Counted from the first letter of the stretch, positions 1 through 11,251 are shown. The stretch: DNA of 64,000 nucleotides from Staphylococcus condimenti (GCF_001618885.1 NZ_CP015114.1:1550001-1614000); one strand, 5' to 3'. Translations and numbers: made by a program. Notes: generated by a model not told the origin, from the sequence alone.

Positions 1-131
1 ATACTTGTTAAGTTCATCTTTTCATTCCACTCTACAAGCATTTCATAGTAAGTTTGAAACTGCTGCTTTTGTTTATCATTTAATGTTATATCATGTTCTT
101 GAAGCTTTTCAGCCAGCCACTCAACACTCAT
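1..131 (-). CDS. rsmG: 16S rRNA (guanine-N7) methyltransferase RsmG, N-terminal part only
   Basis: Translating the minus strand from the ATG at 131 gives [17 protein letters not shown] and then a stretch ending near KMNLTS, the typical N-terminus of RsmG (GidB). The family methylates a guanine in the 530 loop of 16S rRNA using S-adenosylmethionine. Only about 43 residues lie in the window; the catalytic Rossmann domain is beyond the left edge. The start codon follows the mnmG stop codon directly, with no gap, so the two genes are almost certainly co-transcribed and translationally coupled. The order mnmE-mnmG-rsmG is the usual one in Bacillota. Confidence 0.85.
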   Translation of the reverse strand, partial: MSVEWLAEKLQEHDITLNDKQKQQFQTYYEMLVEWNEKMNLTS

Positions 132-2006
132 CTATTTCACCCTTTCAAGTTTACCTTGTTCTAAATATACAAGTAAAATTGAAATATCTGCAGGGTTAAC
201 ACCTGAGATACGTGAAGCTTGTGCAATGTTCAACGGTTTAACTTCAGCCAATTTTTCTCTTGCTTCACTTGCTAAGCTGTCAATTTTACTATAGTCCAAA
301 TCATGCGGGATTTTTTTCTGTTCCATGCGTTTTACTTTTTCAACTTGTTGCAATGATTTATTGATATAGCCTTCATATTTTGTTTGAATTTCCACTTGTT
401 CTTCCACATCTGCTGGAATTTGATGGTCTTCTTCTAAAATATCTAAAATAGCTTGGTAATCCATTTCAGGACGGCGTAATAATTCGATAGCTAAGATACC
501 GTCTTTAAGCGGTGAACCATTACGTGATTTAATTACTTCTTGTGTATGTTCGTTTGGTTTAATACGAATATTAGTAAGACGATTGATTTCCGCTTCGATT
601 TGATCACGTTTTTCGTTGAAACGTGCATAACGTTCATCAGAAATCATACCTAATTCATGACCTAAATCAGTTAAACGTAAATCAGCATTATCGTGACGTA
701 ATAATAAACGGTATTCTGCACGAGAAGTTAATAAACGGTAAGGTTCGTTTGTACCTTTTGTTACAAGATCATCGATAAGTACACCGATGTAAGCATCTGA
801 ACGACTTAATACTTTTTCACCAGTACCAAGCACTCTGCCGGCAGCATTAATACCAGCCATAATACCTTGACCAGCTGCTTCTTCATAACCTGATGTACCA
901 TTGATTTGACCCGCTGTGTATAAGTTTTTAATTTTCTTAGTTTCTAAAGTCGGCCATAATTGCGTTGGTACAATCGCATCATATTCAATGGCATAACCTG
1001 CACGCATCATGTCTGCTTTTTCTAGACCTTCAATCGTTTGAAGCATTTCACGTTGTACGTGTTCAGGCAAGCTTGTAGAGAGGCCTTGAACATAAACTTC
1101 ATTAGTATCGCGACCTTCTGGTTCTAAGAACAATTGGTGACGTGGTTTATCGTTGAAACGTACATATTTATCTTCAATTGAAGGGCAATAACGAGGGCCT
1201 GTACCTTTAATCATACCTGAATACATTGCAGATAAATGCAAGTTATCATCAATTACTTGGTGTGTTTTATCATTTGTATAAGTTAGCCAGCAAGGAAGTT
1301 GATCTAAAATAAATTCAGTTGTTTCGAAACTGAATGCGCGACCTACATCGTCACCAGGTTGAATTTCAGTTTTACTGTAATCAATAGTTTTAGCATTAAC
1401 ACGCGGAGGTGTACCTGTTTTGAAACGTACAATATCAAATCCAAGTTCTCTTAAGTTATCTGCTAAAGTAACTGAAGGCAATTGATGGTTAGGACCACTT
1501 GAATATTTTAAGTTTCCTAAGATGATTTCACCGCGTAAAAACGTACCTGTAGTAATAACTACTGCTTCAGATCGGTATTCCGTTCCAATATTTGTACGAA
1601 CACCTTTGATTTCATCATCTTCAATGATTAAATCATCTACCATCCCTTGCATAATGTGCAAGTTCTCTTCATCTTCTAACACACGTTTCATTTCTTTTTG
1701 ATATAACACTTTATCTGCTTGTGCTCTCAATGCACGGACTGCTGGACCTTTACCTGTGTTCAGCATACGCATTTGAATGTGTGTTCTATCAATTGTCTTA
1801 GCCATTTGGCCGCCAAGTGCATCAATTTCACGTACTACAATACCTTTAGCTGGACCGCCCACTGATGGGTTACATGGCATAAATCCAACGTTATCTAAGT
1901 TAATTGTCAGCATTAATGTTTTAGCACCGCGTCTTGCAGAAGCTAATCCTGCTTCAATTCCGGCATGTCCGGCGCCAATGACAATTACATCATAATCCAA
2001 ACTCAT
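132..2006 (-). CDS. mnmG: tRNA uridine 5-carboxymethylaminomethyl modification enzyme MnmG (GidA)
   Basis: The 624-residue protein has the expected family length. It opens with an FAD-binding GxGxxG motif (G11, G13, G16) and has the second conserved block with [12 protein letters not shown] near residue 45. With MnmE it installs the cmnm5 group on U34 of tRNAs reading split codon boxes, using FAD, NADH and a methylene-tetrahydrofolate carbon. A strong ribosome binding site (GGGAGG) lies just upstream of the ATG at 2006. It sits 15 bp downstream of mnmE and abuts rsmG, so mnmE-mnmG-rsmG form one leftward operon. Nothing is unusual in the sequence. Confidence 0.97.
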   Translation of the reverse strand: MSLDYDVIVIGAGHAGIEAGLASARRGAKTLMLTINLDNVGFMPCNPSVGGPAKGIVVREIDALGGQMAKTIDRTHIQMRMLNTGKGPAVRALRAQADKVLYQKEMKRVLEDEENLHIMQGMVDDLIIEDDEIKGVRTNIGTEYRSEAVVITTGTFLRGEIILGNLKYSSGPNHQLPSVTLADNLRELGFDIVRFKTGTPPRVNAKTIDYSKTEIQPGDDVGRAFSFETTEFILDQLPCWLTYTNDKTHQVIDDNLHLSAMYSGMIKGTGPRYCPSIEDKYVRFNDKPRHQLFLEPEGRDTNEVYVQGLSTSLPEHVQREMLQTIEGLEKADMMRAGYAIEYDAIVPTQLWPTLETKKIKNLYTAGQINGTSGYEEAAGQGIMAGINAAGRVLGTGEKVLSRSDAYIGVLIDDLVTKGTNEPYRLLTSRAEYRLLLRHDNADLRLTDLGHELGMISDERYARFNEKRDQIEAEINRLTNIRIKPNEHTQEVIKSRNGSPLKDGILAIELLRRPEMDYQAILDILEEDHQIPADVEEQVEIQTKYEGYINKSLQQVEKVKRMEQKKIPHDLDYSKIDSLASEAREKLAEVKPLNIAQASRISGVNPADISILLVYLEQGKLERVK

Positions 2007-2021
2007 TTTTTGACCTCCCTA

Positions 2022-3404
2022 TTATTTTCCGAGACAGAACTGACTGAATAATTGATCAATCAATTCGTCACTTGCACTTTCTCCGATAATTTCTCCTAAT
2101 ATTTGCCAAGTTCTTGTTAAGTCAATTTGTACCATATCCATCGGTACACCCGCTTCTGCTGCATCTATTGCATCTTGAATCGCATTACGCGCTTGTTTTA
2201 ATAAAGAAATGTGTCTTGAATTGGAAACATATGTCATATCTTGGTTTTGCACTTCTCCACCAAAGAATAAGTCGCGAATTTGTTCTTCTAATTGATCAAT
2301 ACCTTCTTGTTTCAACATTGAAGTTTCAATCACTGGCATATCTCCAACCATAGATTTCACTTCATCTAAATCTAAATGTTGTTCAAGGTCAGTTTTATTT
2401 ACAATGATAATCGCATCTTCATTTTTAATGACTTCATATAATTTGCGGTCTTCTTCTGTAAGACTTTCATTATAGTTAAGTACAAATAAGATTAAATCTG
2501 CTTCGCTCAATGCTTTTCTTGAACGTTCTACACCGATTTTTTCTACGATATCTTCAGTTTCGCGAATGCCTGCAGTATCTACTAAACGTAAAGGTACACC
2601 GCGTACATTAACATATTCTTCTAAAACATCTCTTGTTGTACCGGCTACTTCTGTAACAATCGCCTTGTTATCTTGAATTAAATTATTAAGCATCGAAGAC
2701 TTACCTACATTCGGCTTACCTACAATAACAGTAGACAACCCTTCTCGCATAATCTTGCCTTGAGTTCCAGTTGCTAAAAGCTTATCAATATCTTCTTTAA
2801 TCTCTTTAGACTGCTTTAATAAGAACTCTGTTGTCGCATCTTCAACATCATCATATTCCGGATAATCAATGTTCACTTCAACTTGGGCTAAGATTTCTAA
2901 AATAGATTGACGCTGGCGTTTAATCATATCACTCAAGCGACCTTCGATTTGATTCATCGCAACTTTAGACGCCCGGTCTGTCTTAGAACGGATAAAGTCC
3001 ATGACTGCTTCTGCTTGTGATAAATCAATTCTGCCATTTAAGAAAGCACGTTTTGTATATTCACCAGGTTCAGCCAATCTTGCGCCATATGACATCGTCA
3101 ATTCTAGAATATGATTAATTGTTAAAATACCACCATGGCAATTAATCTCAACGATATCTTCTCTTGTAAATGTTTTCGGTGCCCGCAGCACAGATACCAT
3201 AACTTCTTCTACCACTTCATTGGTTTCAGGATCAACGATATGTCCGTAGTTAATTGTATGTGATTCAACCTCGGCTAATGGTTTCTTTCCTTTATATAAC
3301 TTATCCGTTATTTCAACAGCTTCTTTACCAGATAATCTGACAATACCGATTGCACCCTCACCCATCGGAGTGGAGATACTTGTAATTGTATCTAAATCCA
3401 TCAT
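2022..3404 (-). CDS. mnmE: tRNA modification GTPase MnmE (TrmE)
   Basis: This is a complete 460-residue MnmE. The N-terminal tetrahydrofolate-binding domain (about 1-120) is followed by a helical domain with an inserted G domain. The P-loop GKPNVGKS is at 229-236, the switch DTAG at 276-279, NKTD at 336-339, and the C-terminal CxGK hallmark (FCLGK) ends the protein. It is a potassium-dependent GTPase working in complex with MnmG on tRNA wobble uridine. Two adjacent ATG codons can start it (3404 or 3401); the second gives the usual [10 protein letters not shown] start. It is followed 15 bp later by mnmG. Confidence 0.97.
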   Translation of the reverse strand: MMDLDTITSISTPMGEGAIGIVRLSGKEAVEITDKLYKGKKPLAEVESHTINYGHIVDPETNEVVEEVMVSVLRAPKTFTREDIVEINCHGGILTINHILELTMSYGARLAEPGEYTKRAFLNGRIDLSQAEAVMDFIRSKTDRASKVAMNQIEGRLSDMIKRQRQSILEILAQVEVNIDYPEYDDVEDATTEFLLKQSKEIKEDIDKLLATGTQGKIMREGLSTVIVGKPNVGKSSMLNNLIQDNKAIVTEVAGTTRDVLEEYVNVRGVPLRLVDTAGIRETEDIVEKIGVERSRKALSEADLILFVLNYNESLTEEDRKLYEVIKNEDAIIIVNKTDLEQHLDLDEVKSMVGDMPVIETSMLKQEGIDQLEEQIRDLFFGGEVQNQDMTYVSNSRHISLLKQARNAIQDAIDAAEAGVPMDMVQIDLTRTWQILGEIIGESASDELIDQLFSQFCLGK

Positions 3405-3533
3405 GCTGCTTCGCCTCCTCTGCTTAATTTTCTAACTATATAATTGTAAAGACTTTTAATGTAAATTGCTACATATGTGTTCGAATTTCTTTAAGTTAGT
3501 CTTACGTTTGTCTAACCTAAGACTTCGGTATGT

Positions 3534-3890
3534 CTACTTTATTCTCTTATTGAATAATTTTGCAACTTTTAAAACGTGTTCTAAGCTTTTTTGTATTTCG
3601 AGTACTGTCATGTCTTTAGCAGGATGTCTGGCAATGACAATAATATTTCTAGGCAATATATCATCTTTATGTACTTTAAAATTTTCTCTGATCGCTCTTT
3701 TGATACGATTGCGCGTCACAGCATTACCCAGCTTCTTTGAAACACTAATACCTAATTTAAAATGAGTCAATCCCTTATCCGGCATCATATAAATAACAAA
3801 CTGGCGATTTGCTACCGACTTTCCTCTTCTATATATCGCTTGGAAATCGCTGTTCTTCTTAATACGGTATGCTTTTTCCACTTCCATCAC
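3534..3890 (-). CDS. rnpA: Ribonuclease P protein component
   Basis: A 117-118 residue basic protein with the RnpA signature, including the RNR motif within TRNRIKRAIRE (R60-N61-R62). It is the protein subunit of RNase P and helps the catalytic RNA cleave 5' leaders from pre-tRNAs. The first possible codon is GTG at 3890, but the ATG at 3887 fits the usual MxxEKAYRIKK start better. It lies downstream of rpmH on the same strand, the near-universal bacterial pairing. A hairpin terminator between rpmH and rnpA suggests rnpA expression depends on read-through or its own promoter. Confidence 0.96.
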   Translation of the reverse strand: MMEVEKAYRIKKNSDFQAIYRRGKSVANRQFVIYMMPDKGLTHFKLGISVSKKLGNAVTRNRIKRAIRENFKVHKDDILPRNIIVIARHPAKDMTVLEIQKSLEHVLKVAKLFNKRIK

Positions 3891-4002
3891 TCACTTATAT
3901 GTTCTTTTCGTATTTAACTCCCCTACCCTGCATTTCACCTTTACAGTTTAAGGGTCATATTTAAAATGTTCCAACTCAATCTTCTTTTTTATGATTTAAA
4001 GC

Positions 4003-4032
4003 AAAAAAAAGACCACTGATAGGTCAGTGATC
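4003..4032 (-). terminator. Rho-independent terminator after rpmH
   Basis: On the minus strand, directly after the rpmH stop codon, GATCACTGACC and its imperfect complement TCAGTGGTC form a stem followed by eight Ts. It stands between rpmH and rnpA, so it probably attenuates rnpA relative to rpmH. Confidence 0.8.
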
Positions 4033-4170
4033 TTATGCTGATAAAACTTTACGGCCTTTACGACGACGACGCGCTAATACTTTACGTCCGTTTTTAGTGC
4101 TCATGCGTTTTCTGAAACCATGAACTTTACTGTGTTTACGTTTATTTGGTTGATAAGTACGTTTTACCAT
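4033..4170 (-). CDS. rpmH: 50S ribosomal protein L34
   Basis: The minus strand from the ATG at 4170 to the TAA at 4033-4035 encodes 45 residues starting [18 protein letters not shown] and ending KGRKVLSA, with the conserved [11 protein letters not shown] and poly-arginine segments. This is ribosomal protein L34, a small basic protein of the large subunit. A GGAGGTG ribosome binding site precedes the ATG. It is the first gene of the leftward rpmH-rnpA unit that starts in the oriC region, divergent from dnaA. Confidence 0.97.
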
Positions 4171-4470
4171 GTAAAAACACCTCCATATTGATTCTTCTTT
4201 TCATTTATAGTCGCTTTCTCACATTTACATTAATGAGATTTCTTGGAAAAAGATCTGCATCTTCAGCCTATTTATATATAACTGAGATATTACAGACTTT
4301 CTGCCAAGCTGCTCCGCATGAATCTACGGTGTCGTTGAGAGGTTGGAACATTTAAAAGTTCTTCCTCGCTTAGTTAAATTAATAAATATCTTAGTCATAT
4401 TTCAAGCAACTACTAAAATATAACAAATTCAACCTTATAAAGCAAGTACATTTTAAGTGTCATCTCTCAA
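4171..4470. other. rpmH leader and divergent promoter region
   Basis: This 300-bp non-coding stretch holds the leftward rpmH leader. It is AT-rich and contains no convincing gene. DnaA boxes begin just to its right. I cannot pin down a single strong promoter here by eye. Confidence 0.5.
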
Positions 4471-4475
4471 TAAAG

Positions 4476-4778
4476 TTATCCACTTATACACAATATAAAC
4501 GTGACATTCTGTGGATAAATATGTTACGATACACAGACTCTTACACATAAAAACAACATATCCACATAGGTTTGACAGGAAAGTTTGTTAATAAGTATAA
4601 TTATGTGGATAAGTCCTCTAAACTTTGGCAGGACTCAATTTAGTATGGTTATTTATCAACAATTTTCCTGTGTGTAATTAAGATTTAAGCAAAGTTATCC
4701 ACCGATTGTGATTAACTTGTGGATAATTATTAACATACTGTGTACTTGATTATCCACTGGGTGTGATTTTGTGAATAA
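4476..4778. promoter_or_regulatory. oriC left part: DnaA-box array upstream of dnaA
   Basis: Nine 9-mers match TTATCCACA exactly or nearly. Exact matches on the minus strand are at 4510-4518, 4604-4612 and 4718-4726. Single or near mismatches are at 4476-4484, 4558-4566, 4653-4661, 4695-4703, 4750-4758 and 4770-4778. This is the dnaA-upstream sub-region of the bipartite Bacillota origin. It also overlaps the dnaA promoter and so should mediate DnaA autoregulation. Confidence 0.93.
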
Positions 4779-4811
4779 GTCTAAAAAATTTTATAGAAAG
4801 ATGGAGTTTAT

Positions 4812-6173
4812 ATGTCTAAAGAAGAAATTTGGGACAAAGTTCTGGAATTAGCAAAGAATGAATTGACCCCTATTAGCTATATCACTTGGTTTGAGCCGCC
4901 AAAAACGGAATTAATCGATATCCAAGAAAATACAGCTATTATTTTGGTTGAATCAAATTTTGTTCAAGATTTTTTAAAGAAGCAATATACCGATATCATT
5001 GCTGATTTAATTGAAAAAGCAATCGGCACAAAATTGGTGCCTAATTTCGTAATTCAAAAAGATTTGACTGAAGACAAGCAAGTGAAAGATTCTGCAAAAG
5101 CAAAATCTGAAGCTAAACCCGATGTTCAAACGCCTCAAAACAGCAGCGAAGATCAATTTAATGTACATAATACATTTGAAACTTTTGTCATCGGCCCGGG
5201 CAACCGCTTCCCGCACGCTGCAAGTCTTGCAGTAGCTGAAGCGCCAGCTAAAGCCTACAATCCGCTCTTTATTTATGGAGGCGTAGGTTTAGGAAAAACC
5301 CATTTGATGCATGCAATCGGACATTATGTCTTAGAAAATAATCACGATGCAAAAGTGATTTATACATCAAGTGAAAAATTTACAAATGAATTCATTAAAT
5401 CTATTCGTGACAATGAAACAGAGCAATTCCGTGAAAAATATCGTAATATCGATGTACTCCTAATCGACGATATTCAATTCATCCAAAACAAAGAACAAAC
5501 ACAAGAAGAGTTTTTCCATACTTTCAATGACTTGCATCAAACTGGAAAACAAATCGTCATTTCAAGTGATCGACCACCAAAAGAAATCGCAAAATTAGAA
5601 GATCGTCTGCGTTCACGTTTTGAATGGGGACTTATCGTAGACATCACACCACCTGATTATGAAACAAGAATGGCGATTTTACAGAAAAAGTTAGAAGAAG
5701 AAGATGTGGATATTCCGCTTGAATCACTCACTTATATTGCGAATCAAATTCAATCCAATATTCGTGAATTAGAAGGCGCACTTACAAGAGTTATCGCCTA
5801 TTCAAGATTACAAAACGAAGCGATCACAACTGAACTGACTGCTGAAGCATTGAAAGATATTATTCAAACTCCAAAATCCAAAAAAATAACAATTCAAGAC
5901 ATTCAAAAAGTGGTAGGCCAATACTACAATGTGCGTCTTGAAGACTTTGCTGCGAAAAAAAGAACCAAATCAATTGCTTATCCTAGACAGATAGCAATGT
6001 ATCTTTCTCGAGAACTTACTGATTTTTCACTTCCGAAAATCGGAGAAGAATTCGGAGGCCGTGATCATACAACTGTGATTCATGCACATATGAAAATTCA
6101 AACAGATATGTCAGAAGACTCTATTTTTAAACAAGAAGTAGAAAATTTAGAAAAAGAAATTCGAAATCAGTAA
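4812..6173 (+). CDS. dnaA: Chromosomal replication initiator protein DnaA
   Basis: The 453-residue protein has the four DnaA domains. Domain I (about 1-85) starts [15 protein letters not shown]; a short polar linker covers about 86-120. The AAA+ ATPase carries Walker A GGVGLGKT at 156-163 and a DDIQFIQNK Walker B. The C-terminal helix-turn-helix has the DHTTVIHAH signature near 418. It binds DnaA boxes, oligomerises with ATP and opens the origin. The ATG at 4812 is preceded by a GATGGAG ribosome site. It is flanked on both sides by DnaA-box arrays. Confidence 0.98.
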   Translation: MSKEEIWDKVLELAKNELTPISYITWFEPPKTELIDIQENTAIILVESNFVQDFLKKQYTDIIADLIEKAIGTKLVPNFVIQKDLTEDKQVKDSAKAKSEAKPDVQTPQNSSEDQFNVHNTFETFVIGPGNRFPHAASLAVAEAPAKAYNPLFIYGGVGLGKTHLMHAIGHYVLENNHDAKVIYTSSEKFTNEFIKSIRDNETEQFREKYRNIDVLLIDDIQFIQNKEQTQEEFFHTFNDLHQTGKQIVISSDRPPKEIAKLEDRLRSRFEWGLIVDITPPDYETRMAILQKKLEEEDVDIPLESLTYIANQIQSNIRELEGALTRVIAYSRLQNEAITTELTAEALKDIIQTPKSKKITIQDIQKVVGQYYNVRLEDFAAKKRTKSIAYPRQIAMYLSRELTDFSLPKIGEEFGGRDHTTVIHAHMKIQTDMSEDSIFKQEVENLEKEIRNQ

Positions 6174-6274
6174 ACAAATTAAATGTTTTACTAAAAAACG
6201 GGGTAAAATTGAGTGGAAATCAGAAACTGTTATATGACAGTCAATAAAAACAGGTTGGGGATAATGTTAAAAAG

Positions 6275-6410
6275 TTATACACACCATGCACAGTTTATCC
6301 ACATGTGAATAACTTCGTATTTCAGGGTTTTTTCGAGTTATCCACTAATCCACAGCCCCTACTACTATTACTACGGTTTTAAAACCTATATAATTAATTT
6401 ATAAACGACT
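6275..6410. other. oriC right part: DnaA boxes, DnaA-trios and unwinding element
   Basis: Boxes lie at 6275-6283 (one mismatch), 6295-6303 (exact), 6304-6312 (inverted, abutting the previous one), 6338-6346 and 6346-6354. A short GC-rich spacer follows, then consecutive triplets CTA CTA CTA TTA CTA at 6359-6373. These match the DnaA-trio element described in Bacillus subtilis, where DnaA is loaded onto single strand. An AT-rich tract at about 6377-6410 is the likely site of first melting, just before dnaN. Confidence 0.9.
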
Positions 6411-6427
6411 GGAAGGAGTTTAATAAA

Positions 6428-7564
6428 ATGATGGAATTCACGATTCGAAGAGATTATTTCATAAACCAATTAAACGACACATTAAAAGCAATTTCACCAA
6501 GAACAACATTACCTATTTTGACAGGTATTAAAATCGACGCTAAAGAAGATGAAGTGATTCTTACAGGATCAGATTCAGAAATCTCAATTGAAATTTCAAT
6601 ACCAAAACAAGTTGATGGCGAAGACATTGTCACTATTTCAGAGACAGGTTCAGTAGTACTTCCTGGTCGTTTCTTTGTTGATATCATTAAAAAATTACCA
6701 GGAAAAGATGTTAAACTTTCAACAAATGCACAATTCCAAACTTTAATCACATCAGGTCATTCTGAATTTAACTTAAGCGGCTTAGATCCAGACCAATATC
6801 CATTATTGCCGCAGGTTTCACAAGATGATGCTATCCAATTACCGATTAAAGTCTTGAAAAACGTGATTGCACAAACAAACTTCGCTGTGTCCACCTCAGA
6901 AACACGGCCAGTTTTAACTGGTGTGAACTGGTTGATTCAAGATAATGAATTAATATGCACTGCTACAGATTCACATCGTTTAGCTGTAAGAAAATTAAAA
7001 TTAGAAGACGAAGACATTGATAACAAAAATGTCATCATTCCAGGAAAAGCATTAGCTGAGTTAAACAAAATCGTTTCTGACTCTGAAGATGACATCAATA
7101 TTTTCTTTGCTTCTAACCAAGTGTTATTCAAAGTCGGACACATTAATTTCATTTCACGTTTGCTTGAAGGACATTATCCAGATACATCTCGTTTGTTCCC
7201 TGAAAACTATGAAACAAAAATTGAGATGAGCAACAGCGATTTCTATCATGCTATTGATCGTGCATCACTACTTGCACGTGAAGGCGGCAATAACGTTATT
7301 AAATTAAGTACTGGTAATGAAGAAGTTGAACTTTCTTCTACTTCACCTGAAATCGGTACGGTAAAAGAAGATGTGAATGCCAATGAAGTTGAAGGCAGCA
7401 ACTTAAAAATTTCATTCAACTCTAAATACATGATGGATGCATTAAAAGCAATCGACAGCGACGAAGTTGAAGTTGAATTCTTCGGTACGATGAAACCATT
7501 TACTTTAAAACCGAAAGATGACGATTCGGTTGTTCAATTAATTCTTCCAATCAGAACATATTAA
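6428..7564 (+). CDS. dnaN: DNA polymerase III sliding clamp, beta subunit
   Basis: A 377-378 residue clamp of normal length, starting M(M)EFTIRRDYFINQLND and ending VVQLILPIRTY, the conserved beta-clamp C-terminus. It forms a ring-shaped dimer on DNA and tethers the replicative polymerase and repair proteins. A GGAAGGAG ribosome site precedes the tandem ATG codons at 6428/6431. It sits 254 bp after dnaA, separated by the origin unwinding region, and is followed by a strong terminator, so yaaA-recF-gyrBA need a separate promoter. Confidence 0.98.
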   Translation: MMEFTIRRDYFINQLNDTLKAISPRTTLPILTGIKIDAKEDEVILTGSDSEISIEISIPKQVDGEDIVTISETGSVVLPGRFFVDIIKKLPGKDVKLSTNAQFQTLITSGHSEFNLSGLDPDQYPLLPQVSQDDAIQLPIKVLKNVIAQTNFAVSTSETRPVLTGVNWLIQDNELICTATDSHRLAVRKLKLEDEDIDNKNVIIPGKALAELNKIVSDSEDDINIFFASNQVLFKVGHINFISRLLEGHYPDTSRLFPENYETKIEMSNSDFYHAIDRASLLAREGGNNVIKLSTGNEEVELSSTSPEIGTVKEDVNANEVEGSNLKISFNSKYMMDALKAIDSDEVEVEFFGTMKPFTLKPKDDDSVVQLILPIRTY

Positions 7565-7575
7565 TTTGCCAAAAT

Positions 7576-7765
7576 AAAAGGTGACATCATTTAAAAATAA
7601 GCAGAAATCCAACTCGGGTTTCTGCTTATTTTATTTTTTAGGCTGAATCATTTTGAAATTAAAGACAAAAATCAATTTTAAAGTGTCTCAGAGAACGCTG
7701 AACGCGTTAAATTTATTTATTGGATAAAAATATCGTCTTTAAATCAAAAATCAATGACACCTTTT
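7576..7765. repeat. Nested inverted and direct repeats in the dnaN-yaaA spacer
   Basis: The spacer of about 360 bp has no gene. AAAAGGTG (7576-7583) is inverted as CACCTTTT (7758-7765). Inside it, TTAAAGAC (7659-7666) is inverted as GTCTTTAA (7735-7742). CAAAAATCAAT occurs directly at 7666-7676 and 7745-7755. The arrangement could fold into a large structured RNA or be a decayed element; no function is evident. Confidence 0.45.
7595..7639 (+). terminator. Terminator after dnaN
   Basis: The stem AAATAAGCAGAAA (7595-7607) pairs with TTTCTGCTTATTT (7619-7631) and is followed by a T-rich tract. It ends dnaN transcription. Confidence 0.9.
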
Positions 7766-7885
7766 AAAATGCAAAATTCTGTTATGGCTTGTGTTAAATC
7801 TACATTTTCTGCAAGAAGTTGAAAATTATATGTAAAACTACCTAGAAACTAGGCTCTAATACATGAAATTTATGACAAAAAAAGG

Positions 7886-7891
7886 TATAAT
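7886..7891 (+). promoter_or_regulatory. Candidate -10 element for yaaA-recF
   Basis: A perfect TATAAT lies 37 bp upstream of the likely yaaA start. The matching -35 region is weak, so the promoter call rests mainly on position and the -10 hexamer. Confidence 0.45.
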
Positions 7892-7927
7892 ATATTAATG
7901 ACCTTATAAAGAAATGGAGTGAGTAAA

Positions 7928-8152
7928 TTGGTTGAAAAAATCATGGTTGAAGGTGAAATTACTTTAGGACAATTTTTGAAAACTGAAGGGATAATTGAAT
8001 CTGGTGGACAAGCAAAATGGTTCTTAAAAGAATTTGATGTTTATTTGAACGGCGAACACGAAACACGTCGCGGCAAAAAACTAGAAGATGGTGATCAAAT
8101 CGACATTCCTGAAGTTGGTTCATTTGTAATTGCTCAACAAGGTGACCAATGA
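7928..8152 (+). CDS. yaaA: S4-domain RNA-binding protein YaaA/RlbA
   Basis: A short S4-like RNA-binding protein of 74 residues from the TTG at 7928. The core ([20 protein letters not shown], then [11 protein letters not shown]) is typical of the YaaA family found between dnaN and recF in Bacillota. Its substrate is unknown; the fold suggests rRNA or tRNA binding. An upstream GTG at 7919 is in frame, but the GGAGTGAG ribosome site overlaps that codon, so the TTG at 7928 is preferred. The stop overlaps the recF start by 4 bp (ATGA), implying coupling. Confidence 0.9.
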   Translation: MVEKIMVEGEITLGQFLKTEGIIESGGQAKWFLKEFDVYLNGEHETRRGKKLEDGDQIDIPEVGSFVIAQQGDQ

Positions 8153-9261
8153 AACTAACTGCACTCCAGCTTGAAAATTATAGAAATTACGAAGAAGTTG
8201 TGTTGGACTGCCATCCTGACGTCAATATTTTGATTGGAGAAAACGCACAAGGCAAAACCAACTTGCTCGAATCAATTTACACACTTGCACTGGCTAAAAG
8301 TCATCGTACTTCAAATGACAAAGAGCTCATACGTTTTAACGCTGAGTATGCTAAAATAGAAGGTGAGCTGAGTTATAGACATGGCAAGATGCCGCTGACG
8401 ATGTTTATAACTAAAAAAGGCAAGAAGGTTAAAGTAAATCACTTAGAACAACATCGTCTGACACAATATGTCGGACACTTGAATGTTGTTCTTTTTGCCC
8501 CAGAGGACCTCAATATCGTTAAAGGATCGCCGCAAGTACGCCGAAGATTTATCGATATGGAATTGGGTCAGATTTCAGCAGTGTATTTAAATGACTTGTC
8601 TCAATATCAGCGCATTTTGAAACAAAAGAATAATTACTTAAAACAAATGCAAATGAAGCAGAAGACAGATCGCACGATGTTAGAAGTCTTAAATCAGCAA
8701 TTTGCAGAGTATGCGCTGAAAATTACGTTAAAGCGCGCGCATTTCATCAATGAATTGGAAACACTAGCAAAACCGATTCATTCAAGCATTACTGATGAAC
8801 GTGAAACTTTGGATCTTGAATACAGACCGAGTTTAAAACTTTCAGAAGAAACGGATGAAGCAAAGCTTTACGAAGAAGTACAAAAGCTTTTACAAGACAA
8901 TATGGAACGCGAAATAGAACGCGGTGTGGCACTTTATGGTCCTCACCGTGATGATTTGGGTTTTAAGGTTAATGAAATGGATGCGCAAACATACGGATCA
9001 CAAGGTCAGCAGCGTACGACAGCGTTATCTATCAAGTTGGCTGAAATCGAATTAATCAATATTGAAGTAGGCGAATACCCTATCTTATTACTGGATGATG
9101 TATTGAGTGAATTAGATGACTCCCGTCAGACTCACCTGCTTAGTACGATTCAAGATAAGGTGCAGACATTTGTTACAACAACATCTGTTGAAGGTATCGA
9201 CCACGAAATTATGAAACATGCAAAACTTTACCGAATAAATCAAGGTGAAATTATCAAGTGA
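8149..9261 (+). CDS. recF: DNA replication and repair protein RecF
   Basis: A 370-residue SMC-like ATPase of normal length. Walker A GENAQGKT is at 30-37 after the conserved [10 protein letters not shown] start; the ABC signature region ([16 protein letters not shown]) and Walker B ([11 protein letters not shown]) are near the C-terminus. RecF works with RecO and RecR to load RecA at single-strand gaps. It overlaps yaaA by 4 bp, and gyrB begins within 30 bp, so yaaA-recF-gyrB-gyrA behave as one operon, as in other staphylococci. Confidence 0.97.
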   Translation: MKLTALQLENYRNYEEVVLDCHPDVNILIGENAQGKTNLLESIYTLALAKSHRTSNDKELIRFNAEYAKIEGELSYRHGKMPLTMFITKKGKKVKVNHLEQHRLTQYVGHLNVVLFAPEDLNIVKGSPQVRRRFIDMELGQISAVYLNDLSQYQRILKQKNNYLKQMQMKQKTDRTMLEVLNQQFAEYALKITLKRAHFINELETLAKPIHSSITDERETLDLEYRPSLKLSEETDEAKLYEEVQKLLQDNMEREIERGVALYGPHRDDLGFKVNEMDAQTYGSQGQQRTTALSIKLAEIELINIEVGEYPILLLDDVLSELDDSRQTHLLSTIQDKVQTFVTTTSVEGIDHEIMKHAKLYRINQGEIIK

Positions 9262-9267
9262 TAGAAA

Positions 9268-11205
9268 GTGAAGGTGGAAGCATTGTCAGATGTGAACAAC
9301 ACGGAAAATTATGGTGCTGGACAAATTCAAGTTTTAGAAGGACTTGAAGCGGTTCGTAAGCGACCAGGTATGTATATTGGTTCAACTTCAGAAAGAGGTC
9401 TGCACCATTTAGTTTGGGAAATTGTGGACAATAGTATTGACGAAGCATTAGCTGGCTATGCTGATAAAATCGAAGTCATTATCGAAAAAGATAATTGGAT
9501 TCGAGTAACAGATAACGGACGTGGTATTCCTGTTGATATTCAAGAAAAAATGGGACGTCCTGCAGTCGAAGTTATCTTAACTGTTTTACATGCCGGCGGT
9601 AAATTCGGCGGCGGCGGATACAAAGTTTCAGGTGGGTTGCACGGTGTAGGTTCATCGGTTGTAAACGCACTATCAGAAAACTTAGAAGTTTACGTTCACC
9701 GTAACAATAAAATTTATAATCAAGCTTATAAACGCGGTATTCCGCAATATGACTTGAAAGTAATCGGCGAAACAGAACATAACGGAACAGAAATCCGTTT
9801 TAAAGCCGATCCTGAAATTTTTACAGAAACAACAACTTACCAATATGAAGTATTACAAAAACGTATTAGAGAATTAGCTTTCTTGAATAAAGGTATTCAA
9901 ATCACTTTACGCGATGAACGTGATGAAGATGATATTCGCGAAGATTCATATCACTATGAAGGCGGTATTAAATCTTACGTAGAATTATTGAATGAAAATA
10001 AAGAACCGCTATTTGATGAACCTGTTTATATTCATGACCGTAAAGATGATGTAGAAGTTGAAATCGCAATTCAATACAATAGCGGCTTCACAACAAACTT
10101 ATTATCTTATGCGAATAATATTCACACTTACGAAGGCGGTACGCATGAAGATGGCTTCAAACGTGCTTTAACACGTGTATTGAACAGCTACGGTACAAAA
10201 TCAGGTTTAATCAAAGAGGATAAAGAACGTTTGTCTGGTGAAGATACGCGTGAAGGTATGACAGCGATTGTTTCAATCAAACACGAAGATCCTCAATTCG
10301 AAGGACAAACAAAAACAAAACTCGGCAACTCTGAAGTACGTCAAATTGTAGACAGACTTTTCGCTGAAGATATGGAACGTTTCTTGTACGAACATCCGCA
10401 AGTCGCACGTACCATCATCGAAAAAGGTTTGATGGCTTCTCGTGCACGTATTGCAGCTAAAAAAGCGCGTGAAGTTACGCGTAGAAAATCTGCTTTAGAA
10501 GTTTCCAGCTTACCTGGTAAATTAGCAGATTGTTCAAGTAAAAATCCTGATGAAAGTGAAATCTTCTTAGTCGAAGGTGACTCTGCCGGAGGGTCTACAA
10601 AACTTGGCCGTGACTCAAGAACACAAGCAATTTTACCGTTGCGCGGTAAGATTTTGAATGTTGAAAAATCACGATTAGACAGAATTTTAAATAATAACGA
10701 AATCCGTTCAATGATTACTGCTTTCGGAACAGGAATCGGCGGAGAGTTTGATATTTCTAAAGCACGTTATCATAAAATCGTTATTATGACAGATGCCGAT
10801 GTTGACGGTGCTCATATTAGAACACTCTTGCTAACATTCTTCTATCGCTTTATGCGTCCGTTGATTGAAGCAGGATATGTTTATATTGCACAACCGCCAT
10901 TATTTAAATTAACACAAGGCAAACAAAAATATTATGTCTTCAACGAAAGAGAATTGGAAAAATTAAAATCAGAATTGAAACCAACACCAAAATGGTCAAT
11001 CTCTCGTTATAAAGGTTTAGGAGAAATGGATGCTGACCAATTATGGGAAACAACAATGAACCCTGAACACCGTTCAATGCTTCAAGTTACATTAGAAGAC
11101 GCGATTGAAGCGGATACGACATTTGAAATGTTGATGGGTGATGTGGTTGAAAACCGTAGACAATTCATCGAAGACAATGCTGTGTACGCAAACTTGGATT
11201 TCTAA
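9268..11205 (+). CDS. gyrB: DNA gyrase subunit B
   Basis: The protein is about 645 residues, normal for GyrB. The GHKL ATPase part has [12 protein letters not shown], the DNGRGIPV loop and [15 protein letters not shown]. The C-terminal TOPRIM domain has [10 protein letters not shown] and [14 protein letters not shown]. It provides ATP hydrolysis for negative supercoiling with GyrA. The start given is GTG at 9268; the equivalent S. aureus protein begins in the same small region, so the exact codon (GTG 9268 or the TTG before SDVNN) is uncertain. The quinolone/aminocoumarin contact region looks wild type. Confidence 0.97.
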   Translation: MKVEALSDVNNTENYGAGQIQVLEGLEAVRKRPGMYIGSTSERGLHHLVWEIVDNSIDEALAGYADKIEVIIEKDNWIRVTDNGRGIPVDIQEKMGRPAVEVILTVLHAGGKFGGGGYKVSGGLHGVGSSVVNALSENLEVYVHRNNKIYNQAYKRGIPQYDLKVIGETEHNGTEIRFKADPEIFTETTTYQYEVLQKRIRELAFLNKGIQITLRDERDEDDIREDSYHYEGGIKSYVELLNENKEPLFDEPVYIHDRKDDVEVEIAIQYNSGFTTNLLSYANNIHTYEGGTHEDGFKRALTRVLNSYGTKSGLIKEDKERLSGEDTREGMTAIVSIKHEDPQFEGQTKTKLGNSEVRQIVDRLFAEDMERFLYEHPQVARTIIEKGLMASRARIAAKKAREVTRRKSALEVSSLPGKLADCSSKNPDESEIFLVEGDSAGGSTKLGRDSRTQAILPLRGKILNVEKSRLDRILNNNEIRSMITAFGTGIGGEFDISKARYHKIVIMTDADVDGAHIRTLLLTFFYRFMRPLIEAGYVYIAQPPLFKLTQGKQKYYVFNERELEKLKSELKPTPKWSISRYKGLGEMDADQLWETTMNPEHRSMLQVTLEDAIEADTTFEMLMGDVVENRRQFIEDNAVYANLDF

Positions 11206-11251
11206 TTTTGAAATACAGCAGCGGAATTAATAACTTAAGGAGGAGTTCTTG

